Assembly: GCF_014268505.2 (NCBI RefSeq)
Contig: NZ_JABWQP020000002.1
Span: 620,001-684,000, forward strand
Source: Pseudomonas khorasanensis
GTDB taxonomy: Bacteria; Pseudomonadota; Gammaproteobacteria; Pseudomonadales; Pseudomonadaceae
Length of the DNA stretch: 64,000 nucleotides
Reading direction: 5' to 3'
The translations under genes were made by a program, and so were the position numbers. Positions 57,887-64,000 of the stretch are shown here, in pieces. Below the pieces are notes generated by a model that saw nothing but the letters and a program-made list of their open reading frames with translations, ran no database searches and was not told the origin of the DNA. The first letter of the stretch is position 1, and each line of letters begins with the position of its first letter.

Positions 57887-58165
57887 ATGAACAAGTTGAT
57901 TGTCGTTGCAGCGGTATTGGTGTTGGCGGGTTGCACCACCAGCGCAAAAACTCATGCAGTGCGTGGAGTCAGCGGTATCGAGGTCGACTGCTCCGGGCTG
58001 GGCTCCGGCTGGGAGAAGTGCCACAAGCGCGCTGCGAAGGAGTGCAAGGGCTCGGGCTATAAGGTCGTCACGCGATCAGACGATGCCAAGGATGAAGATG
58101 AATATCCCTTTGGGTTCAACCCGGCAGGTTACCTGACCCGGACCATGCTGGTGATCTGTCGCTGA
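57887..58165 (+). CDS. Small hypothetical lipoprotein
   Basis: A 92-residue protein with lipobox VLAGC near residue 17 and a short domain with three further Cys (CSGLGSGWEKCHKRAAKEC), which could form disulfides in the periplasm. ATG 57887 follows AAGGAAG; the seven-codon upstream extension would bury the signal. Similar genes sit between rpsA and ihfB in other Pseudomonas. Function unknown. Confidence 0.8.
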   Translation: MNKLIVVAAVLVLAGCTTSAKTHAVRGVSGIEVDCSGLGSGWEKCHKRAAKECKGSGYKVVTRSDDAKDEDEYPFGFNPAGYLTRTMLVICR

Positions 58166-58318
58166 GTATGAAGCACTCAGGCACGTCGATTCGATGCTCC
58201 GAAAATGGGCGTTTTGACGCCGGGGAAGATATGTCAATCCCTGGGCTGTTCAAAATCTTCCGGGCATGCTAAAACCTTTCAAGCGCTGATCTAGCTGCTT
58301 GAAAAAGAAGGGAAAAAT

Positions 58319-58615
58319 ATGACGAAGTCGGAGTTGATCGAACGAATTGTCACCCATCAAGGGCTACTCTCATCAAAGGATGTGGAGCTGGCCATCAAGA
58401 CCATGCTTGAACAAATGTCTCAGTGCCTCGCCACCGGTGATCGCATCGAGATCCGTGGATTTGGCAGCTTCTCCCTGCACTACCGCGCGCCTCGTGTCGG
58501 CCGCAATCCAAAAACCGGCCAGTCGGTCAGTCTGGACGGTAAATTCGTTCCGCACTTCAAACCGGGCAAGGAATTGCGTGATCGTGTGAACGAAGAAGAG
58601 GAGGAGGGCGCTTGA
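58319..58615 (+). CDS. ihfB: Integration host factor subunit beta
   Basis: The 98-residue partner of IhfA, a DNA-bending nucleoid protein for sigma54 promoters, recombination and replication. Start [11 protein letters not shown], and the DNA-intercalating arm [10 protein letters not shown] with its proline are typical. AGAAGGGA precedes the ATG. The conserved rpsA-ihfB order holds. Confidence 0.97.
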   Translation: MTKSELIERIVTHQGLLSSKDVELAIKTMLEQMSQCLATGDRIEIRGFGSFSLHYRAPRVGRNPKTGQSVSLDGKFVPHFKPGKELRDRVNEEEEEGA

Positions 58616-58645
58616 TCTTCGCTATTCAAATTCGAGGGGGCGTGA

Positions 58646-58885
58646 ATGCGTAACCTGAAGCGCATACTGCTTGGCGTATTTCTTCTGTTGGTGGTTCTGG
58701 TTGTTCTGGCGTTTGTGCTCGAGAATCAGCAGTCGGTCTCGCTTTTGTTTCTGGGGTTTTCCGGTCCGCAGTTGCCGGTGTCGGTGGTCGCAGTGCTGGC
58801 GCTGCTGATCGGTATGTTGATCGGCCCTGTATTGGGTTGGTTTCTGGGACGTTCGTCCAGAGCCGCACGCAAGCGACTGGTCTGA
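58646..58885 (+). CDS. LapA-domain inner-membrane protein
   Basis: A 79-residue protein with two transmembrane helices (LLGVFLLLVVLVVLAFVLEN and SVVAVLALLIGMLIGPVLGW) and a basic tail (RAARKRLV). This is the LapA/YciS fold, linked to lipopolysaccharide assembly with LapB, and the 31-bp gap from ihfB suggests one transcript. lapB itself is not in view. Confidence 0.88.
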   Translation: MRNLKRILLGVFLLLVVLVVLAFVLENQQSVSLLFLGFSGPQLPVSVVAVLALLIGMLIGPVLGWFLGRSSRAARKRLV

Positions 58886-58939
58886 AAACGACAGGCGCAC
58901 GGCATCTGTCGAAATTGCGCCTCAGCCTGTCTTTATCCA

Positions 58940-58968
58940 TTAGTAAAACCATCATTAAGCTGTAAAAT
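58940..58968 (+). promoter_or_regulatory. Candidate promoter of the O-antigen cluster
   Basis: TTAGTA (58940-58945), 17 bp, TAAAAT (58963-58968), leaving a leader of about 135 nt to rfbB. No ops/JUMPstart element (GGCGGTAG core) is visible. The 223-bp gap 58886-59108 holds nothing else I can name. Confidence 0.4.
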
Positions 58969-59108
58969 GCGTCCCTTGCTCGATCGTGCCTTATTGCATG
59001 TCGATTCAGACTGACTCTGACGGATGCCAACTGATAGTGGCTTCTGCATTCATGGATTAGACCGCGCTCGTTGGCAGCGCTGTCCGCAGCTCAAGGGTAT
59101 CGTTTCGC

Positions 59109-60185
59109 GTGAAAATTCTAGTTACCGGCGGCGCCGGCTTCATTGGCTCGGCAGTCATCCGTCACATCATCTCCAACACTTCCGATGCCGTCGTTAACGT
59201 CGATAAGCTGACGTACGCTGGCAATCTGGAGTCCCTGGCAGAAGTCAGCCAGAATTCGCGTTACGCCTTCGAGCGCGTCGATATCTGTGACCGCGATCAG
59301 ATCGACCGTGTCCTGCGTGAACACCAACCGGATGCAATCATGCACTTGGCCGCAGAATCCCACGTCGACCGTTCGATCTCCGGCCCGTCCGAGTTCATCC
59401 AGACCAACATCATCGGTACCTACACGCTGCTCGAAGCGGCGCGCCATTACTGGGCAGCGCTGGACGACGCGCGTAAAGCCAACTTCCGCTTCCACCACAT
59501 TTCGACCGATGAAGTTTACGGAGACCTCGAAGGTCCGGAAGACCTCTTCACCGAAACTACCCCTTACCAGCCTAGCTCGCCGTACTCGGCCAGCAAGGCC
59601 AGCTCCGACCACTTGGTCCGTGCCTGGGCGCGTACTTACGGACTGCCGACACTGGTTACCAACTGCTCGAACAACTACGGTCCATGCCACTTTCCTGAGA
59701 AGCTGATCCCGCTGATCATTCTCAATGCATTGGAAGGCAAGCCGCTTCCTGTTTATGGCAAAGGCAATCAGGTTCGTGATTGGCTGTATGTCGAAGATCA
59801 CGCACGCGCGTTGTACAAAGTCGTTACCGAAGGCGTGATCGGCGAGACTTACAACATCGGTGGCCATAACGAAAAACAAAACATCGAAGTAGTGCATACC
59901 CTGTGTGCCTTGCTCGATGAGTTGCGTCCCGAGTCGGCTCACCGTCCGCATGCCAGCCTGATTACTTATGTTCAGGATCGTCCTGGCCATGACGTGCGTT
60001 ATGCAATCGATGCAAGCAAGATCCAGCGTGAGCTGGGCTGGACGCCGGAAGAGACGTTTGAAACCGGTATTCGCAAGACGGTTGAGTGGTATCTGAATAA
60101 CACTGAATGGGTTGAGCACGTGAAGAGCGGCAGCTACCAGCAGTGGATTGATCAGAACTACGCGGATCGCTCGAACAAAGCATGA
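59109..60185 (+). CDS. rfbB: dTDP-glucose 4,6-dehydratase
   Basis: A 358-residue extended SDR (RmlB) making dTDP-4-keto-6-deoxyglucose for dTDP-rhamnose. Motifs [22 protein letters not shown] and [10 protein letters not shown] are intact. GTG 59109 follows AAGGG; no ATG lies nearby. First gene of the O-antigen cluster, overlapping rfbD by four bases. Confidence 0.95.
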   Translation: MKILVTGGAGFIGSAVIRHIISNTSDAVVNVDKLTYAGNLESLAEVSQNSRYAFERVDICDRDQIDRVLREHQPDAIMHLAAESHVDRSISGPSEFIQTNIIGTYTLLEAARHYWAALDDARKANFRFHHISTDEVYGDLEGPEDLFTETTPYQPSSPYSASKASSDHLVRAWARTYGLPTLVTNCSNNYGPCHFPEKLIPLIILNALEGKPLPVYGKGNQVRDWLYVEDHARALYKVVTEGVIGETYNIGGHNEKQNIEVVHTLCALLDELRPESAHRPHASLITYVQDRPGHDVRYAIDASKIQRELGWTPEETFETGIRKTVEWYLNNTEWVEHVKSGSYQQWIDQNYADRSNKA

Positions 60186-61075
60186 AAATTCTCCTGCTGG
60201 GTAAGAATGGTCAAGTGGGCTGGGAGCTGCAACGCTCCCTGGCGCCGCTTGGCGAACTGGTCGCTCTTGATCGTCGTTCCGTTGATGGTCTGAGCGGCGA
60301 TCTGTCTGACCTTGAATCCTTGCGCGCAACGATTCGTCAGGTAAAGCCCGACGTTATCGTCAATGCTGCTGCCTATACCGCAGTCGACAAAGCTGAGTCG
60401 GAAACCGAGTTGGCGGATCGCGTAAACGGCCTTGCGAGTGGCGTTATGGCAGAAGAAGCCGCAGCGCTGGGCGCATGGCTGATTCATTACTCAACGGATT
60501 ACGTCTTCAGTGGCCAAGGCGTCACGCCATGGCAGGAGACGGACGCTGTTGCGCCGGTAAACCATTACGGCGCCAGCAAGCTCGCCGGCGAACAAGCGAT
60601 TACCGCATCGGGTTGCAAACATCTGATCTTCCGCACCAGTTGGGTTTACGGTGCTCGCGGCAACAACTTCGCAAAAACCATGCTGCGCTTGGCCAAAGAT
60701 CGCGAAGCGTTGAGCGTGATTGCGGATCAGATCGGAGCGCCGACGGGGGCTGATCTGATTGCTGATGTAACGGTGTTGGCTATCCAACAAGTTCTGAGGC
60801 GTCCAGAGCTGGCCGGTCTCTATCATCTAGCCGCTGCCGGTGAAGTGTCCTGGCATGGCTATGCCTGTCATGTCATTGACTTCGCAAAAGCCCAAGGCGA
60901 GGAGTTGGCTGTGACAACGGTCAATCCTATCGAGACTACTGCCTATCCAACACCTGCACGGCGTCCTCTGAATTCACGTTTGAATACGCAGAAACTACGT
61001 GACAATTTTTCTCTGCACTTGCCGGATTGGCAAAGTGGTGTAACCCGAATGCTTAGGGAAGTTCTGAACAAATGA
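60182..61075 (+). CDS. rfbD: dTDP-4-dehydrorhamnose reductase
   Basis: A 297-residue SDR (RmlD) for the last step of dTDP-L-rhamnose synthesis. [21 protein letters not shown] and YGASKLAGE are seen. ATGA overlaps with both neighbours show translational coupling. Confidence 0.95.
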   Translation: MKILLLGKNGQVGWELQRSLAPLGELVALDRRSVDGLSGDLSDLESLRATIRQVKPDVIVNAAAYTAVDKAESETELADRVNGLASGVMAEEAAALGAWLIHYSTDYVFSGQGVTPWQETDAVAPVNHYGASKLAGEQAITASGCKHLIFRTSWVYGARGNNFAKTMLRLAKDREALSVIADQIGAPTGADLIADVTVLAIQQVLRRPELAGLYHLAAAGEVSWHGYACHVIDFAKAQGEELAVTTVNPIETTAYPTPARRPLNSRLNTQKLRDNFSLHLPDWQSGVTRMLREVLNK

Positions 61076-61962
61076 CAACGACAAATCGTAAAGGCATCAT
61101 CCTCGCCGGCGGCTCAGGTACTCGTCTGCACCCGCTGACTCTTGGCGTATCGAAGCAGATGTTGCCGATCTACGACAAGCCGATGATCTTTTATCCGTTG
61201 TCGGTACTGATGCTTGCGGGTATGCGCGAGATCCTGGTTATCTCCACTCCGGAAGATTTGCCATGTTTTCGCAAGTTGTTGGGCGATGGCAGCCTGTACG
61301 GTATCAAACTTACCTACGCCGAACAGCCTAGTCCGGATGGTCTCGCCCAAGCGTTCATTATCGGAGAAGAGTTTATCGGCAAGGATCCTTGCTGCTTGAT
61401 TCTGGGTGACAACATTTTCTACGGTCAGCATTTCTCGGATAACTTGCGCTCGGCAAGCTCTCAGCAGCAAGGTGCCACTGTATTCGGTTACCATGTGTCT
61501 GATCCGGAGCGTTTTGGTGTTGTCGAGTTCGATAAAGATGGCCGGGCGTTGAGCATTGAAGAAAAACCGCTGAAGCCCAAGTCGAACTATGCTGTAACCG
61601 GCCTGTATTTCTACGATAACGACGTCGTTGAAATCGCCAAGAACATCAAGCCTTCTGCACGTGGCGAGCTGGAAATCACCGACGTTAACCGTGCTTACCT
61701 TGAGCGAAAAACCCTTAACGTTGAGATGTTGGGCCGTGGTTTTGCGTGGCTGGACACCGGTACACATGACTCCCTGCTGGAAGCCAGTCACTTCGTGCAT
61801 ACCATCGAACACCGTCAGGGCTTGAAAGTCGCTTGCCTGGAAGAAATTGCCTATCACAACCGGTGGATCACTGCTCAGCAATTGGGCGCGCAAGCCGATG
61901 CGCTGAAGAAGACGGGCTACGGTCAGTACTTGCAAAAGCTTCTGGACTCGCCCTCTCACTGA
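61072..61962 (+). CDS. rfbA: Glucose-1-phosphate thymidylyltransferase
   Basis: A 296-residue RmlA enzyme making dTDP-glucose, the first step of dTDP-rhamnose synthesis. Signature [13 protein letters not shown] and the active-site Lys in [12 protein letters not shown] are intact. rfbC, the epimerase needed to finish the pathway, is not in the visible part; the gene order here is rfbB-rfbD-rfbA. Confidence 0.96.
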   Translation: MTTTNRKGIILAGGSGTRLHPLTLGVSKQMLPIYDKPMIFYPLSVLMLAGMREILVISTPEDLPCFRKLLGDGSLYGIKLTYAEQPSPDGLAQAFIIGEEFIGKDPCCLILGDNIFYGQHFSDNLRSASSQQQGATVFGYHVSDPERFGVVEFDKDGRALSIEEKPLKPKSNYAVTGLYFYDNDVVEIAKNIKPSARGELEITDVNRAYLERKTLNVEMLGRGFAWLDTGTHDSLLEASHFVHTIEHRQGLKVACLEEIAYHNRWITAQQLGAQADALKKTGYGQYLQKLLDSPSH

Positions 61963-62017
61963 TTTGAATATTCTGTCGTTCGAACAGTAGCGCTCAATCG
62001 GCTCAAGCAGGATTTGC

Positions 62018-62941
62018 ATGCCAGTAAATTATCCCAAGGTCGCGGTTTTACTGGCGGCCTACAATGGTGAGCAGTGGATCGAAGAGCAGTTGGCCTCGAT
62101 CCTTCGCCAGTCGGCAGTTGAGTTGACGGTCTACATCAGCATCGATCCTTCCTCCGATGGCACTGAAGCTCTGTGCTGCGCTATTTGCGCTGAGCACCCA
62201 AGTGTTATTGTGCTGCCGGCCGCCGGCGTTTTTGGCGGTGCTTCTCGTAACTTCTTTCGCCTCATTCGTGATGTAGACTTTGACGGTTTTGACTTCGTCG
62301 CTTTTGCAGACCAAGATGATGTCTGGCACTCGAACAAGCTTCAGCGCGCCCTTCAAGCAATCGAGACGCATTGTGCAGACGCTTATTCGAGTAACGTGAC
62401 GGCCTTCTGGCCGGATGGCAGTACTCACTTGCTGGACAAGGCACAGCCTCAGGTCGAATGGGATTTTTTGTTCGAGGCGGCGGGGCCGGGCTGCACCTAT
62501 GTAATGAGCAGAAAGCTTGTCGATAGCCTGAAGGCTTCGATGCTGTCGCATTGGCAGCTATTACAAGATGTGAGTCTGCATGATTGGTACTGTTACGCGT
62601 TTGCTCGGAGCAAAGGCTTTCGCTGGTACATAGACCCAGTCCCGTCTATGGATTATCGCCAGCATGAGCGTAACCAGGTGGGGGCCAACAAGGGGTTGAG
62701 TTCGTTGATTGACCGCTACAGAACCATTCATGACGGTTGGTGGTTTAATCAGGTTCGATTGATAGCTCGGTTAGTTGGGCTTGGCAGTGATTCCTTTGTA
62801 AGGACATGGTTGAGCTTTCGTCGTCTCCAGTTGTTGACGCTCTCCTTCAGCGCCTGGCGTTGTCGGCGTCGTTTGCGCGATAAAGTTTTTTTCTTTTTTG
62901 TCTGCTGGATGACTGCTTTGATAGGACGGAAAGCCAAATGA
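62018..62941 (+). CDS. Family 2 glycosyltransferase (probable rhamnosyltransferase)
   Basis: A 307-residue GT-A fold transferase: VAVLLAAYNGEQWIEEQ at the N-terminus and DQDDVWHSNKL holding the metal-binding DXD, both typical of GT2 enzymes that add rhamnose to O-antigen. The C-terminus is basic and aromatic (RDKVFFFFVCW), suited to membrane contact. It follows rfbA by 55 bp and overlaps the next gene by four. The acceptor is unknown. Confidence 0.83.
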   Translation: MPVNYPKVAVLLAAYNGEQWIEEQLASILRQSAVELTVYISIDPSSDGTEALCCAICAEHPSVIVLPAAGVFGGASRNFFRLIRDVDFDGFDFVAFADQDDVWHSNKLQRALQAIETHCADAYSSNVTAFWPDGSTHLLDKAQPQVEWDFLFEAAGPGCTYVMSRKLVDSLKASMLSHWQLLQDVSLHDWYCYAFARSKGFRWYIDPVPSMDYRQHERNQVGANKGLSSLIDRYRTIHDGWWFNQVRLIARLVGLGSDSFVRTWLSFRRLQLLTLSFSAWRCRRRLRDKVFFFFVCWMTALIGRKAK

Positions 62942-63894
62942 CTGCCCCCAAGGTGCTAGTGACAGGGGCGGGCGGCTTTGTTGGTGAGGCCGTGGTGTTA
63001 AAATTGTTGGTTGATAAGAAGTTTTCGCCAATTGCGGCTGTTCGTGGTGCCAGCCGATTGCACGGATTATGTCCTGCGGTAGCTTTTGACTTGACACACA
63101 CCGTACTGCCAGATCTTGGCGACGTTCAGGTAGTTATTCATGCTGCAGCCCGCGTTCATGTCACGAATGAAACGTGCGTGGATGCCTTGATCGAATTTCG
63201 AAAGGTCAACGTTGAAGGGACCCTTAGACTTGCAAGGCATGCTGTGCAATCGGGCGTTAAGCGCTTCATTTTCATAAGCTCAATCAAGGTTAATGGCGAG
63301 AACACAATTGTTGGGCAGCCTTTCACGGCCGATGATCAACCGAGACCGCTGGATCCTTACGCAATATCCAAGTTCGAAGCGGAAGAGGCCCTAATGCAAA
63401 TTGGCCAGAGCACAGGAATGGAGGTTGTGATCATCCGTCCTCCACTCGTTTATGGTCCCGGCGTAAAAGCCAATTTTTTGAGTTTGCTGAGTTTGGCAAA
63501 TACGGGAATTCCGCTACCGTTGGGCGCAATTCGAAATCAGCGAAGTCTCGTGGCGATTGGCAATCTGGTTAGTTTTGTTATCACTTGTATTGATCATCCT
63601 CGCGCCGTTAATCAGAAATTTCTGGTCAGTGATGGGCAGGACTTGTCGACGACACAATTGTTGCAGCGGTTATCGAAGGCACTAGGTAAACGCGTTTGGC
63701 TCCTGCCGATACCGGAACAGTTATTGAAACTGGCAGCGTTCATCTTGGGCAAGCAAGCGGTTGTCCAGAGGCTTTGTGGTTCATTGCAACTTGATATCGC
63801 CAAAAATCGAGAATTACTGGCATGGGTGCCCCCGGTGCATATGCATCTCGCCATGCGCCGGACCGCTAGCCATTTTTTGGAAAAACAGACGTAA
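62938..63894 (+). CDS. NAD-dependent sugar epimerase/dehydratase
   Basis: A 318-residue extended SDR with TGAGGFVGEAVV, SSIKVNGE and YAISKFEAE. It resembles WbpV-type 4-epimerases or ketoreductases, which produce UDP-QuiNAc or UDP-FucNAc for the initiating transferase; that transferase begins directly after it, which supports the idea. The exact product is unproved. The G+C is clearly lower than in the 59-kb genes. Confidence 0.8.
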   Translation: MTAPKVLVTGAGGFVGEAVVLKLLVDKKFSPIAAVRGASRLHGLCPAVAFDLTHTVLPDLGDVQVVIHAAARVHVTNETCVDALIEFRKVNVEGTLRLARHAVQSGVKRFIFISSIKVNGENTIVGQPFTADDQPRPLDPYAISKFEAEEALMQIGQSTGMEVVIIRPPLVYGPGVKANFLSLLSLANTGIPLPLGAIRNQRSLVAIGNLVSFVITCIDHPRAVNQKFLVSDGQDLSTTQLLQRLSKALGKRVWLLPIPEQLLKLAAFILGKQAVVQRLCGSLQLDIAKNRELLAWVPPVHMHLAMRRTASHFLEKQT

Positions 63895-64000
63895 TGAAAA
63901 GTTGGTGGTTTTTACTCTTGGTATTTGCAATGTCCTGGGGGCTGACTTTTTTCTTGCGTCGTTATGCGCTGGCGAAGAGTTTGATGGATATACCAAACGA
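63894..64000 (+). CDS. WbpL/WecA-type undecaprenyl-phosphate glycosyltransferase (5' part only)
   Basis: The first 35 residues begin MKSWWFLLLVFAMSWGLTFFLRR, a transmembrane helix, and reach ALAKSLMDIPN, the early cytoplasmic signature of the MraY/WecA/WbpL family (usually followed by RSSH). Such integral-membrane enzymes put the first sugar of O-antigen on undecaprenyl phosphate. It overlaps the previous stop (TAATG). The gene runs beyond the window. Confidence 0.75.
   Translation, partial: MKSWWFLLLVFAMSWGLTFFLRRYALAKSLMDIPN

Noticed and set aside
58886..59108. JUMPstart/ops element before the O-antigen genes
   Set aside because: The GGCGGTAG core was looked for and is absent.

Overview
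The window is chromosomal DNA of a Pseudomonas of the fluorescens group. The evidence is the high G+C content and codon use, the many REP-type palindromes (core GCGAGCAGGCTCGCTCCCAC and relatives), and a gene order matching the P. aeruginosa block mupP-ubiG-mtaD-mtnA-gyrA-serC-pheA-hisC-tyrA/aroA-cmk-rpsA-ihfB followed by the O-antigen locus. About 58 protein genes are supported. I see no rRNA, tRNA, CRISPR array, prophage or intact insertion sequence.

Left part (1-18.8 kb). A divergent electron-transfer-flavoprotein module comes first: ETF-QO leftward and incomplete, etfBA rightward. Its shared control region carries a PsrA-type palindrome, two facing promoter candidates and a 178-bp MITE-like element. 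Next come a solute-binding protein with two lipoproteins (DUF4398, OmpA-like), a MocR/GntR regulator with its own direct repeats, a lysine-rich exported protein, a YkgJ-type Cys-cluster protein, a START-domain protein, an LtaS-like phosphoglycerol transferase, a tiny DUF3309 membrane peptide, an SDR, a YnfA protein, a CsrA/Rsm paralogue and YheU. The leftward operon asnO-ngs-M42 peptidase makes and probably turns over the osmolyte N-acetylglutaminylglutamine amide.

Middle (18.8-46 kb). A 1607-residue protein with a hydrophobic toxin-like N-terminal half, leucine-rich repeats and a C-terminal NEL-type E3 ubiquitin ligase domain (candidate Cys1404) stands alone among housekeeping genes. It is the most unusual gene here. 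It is followed by mnmC, a two-domain polyphosphate:AMP phosphotransferase, a thiolase, an EamA transporter, fumC, DUF2059 and BolA genes, a trhO-DsbA-like-ABC exporter operon, two c-di-GMP genes (PAS-GGDEF-EAL and GGDEF) flanking a TenA/PqqC-like gene, then yciK-like, mupP, ubiG, and the divergent methylthioadenosine-salvage genes mtaD-like and mtnA.

Right part (46-64 kb). gyrA is followed by the tightly packed aromatic amino-acid operon serC-pheA-hisC-tyrA/aroA-cmk (overlaps or gaps of at most 13 nt), then rpsA, a small lipoprotein, ihfB and a LapA-domain protein. From 59.1 kb an O-antigen cluster begins (rfbB, rfbD, rfbA, a family-2 glycosyltransferase, a sugar epimerase and the start of a WbpL/WecA-type initiating transferase). 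Its G+C falls visibly toward the window end.

Product calls rest on recognised motifs and gene order. No database search was possible.
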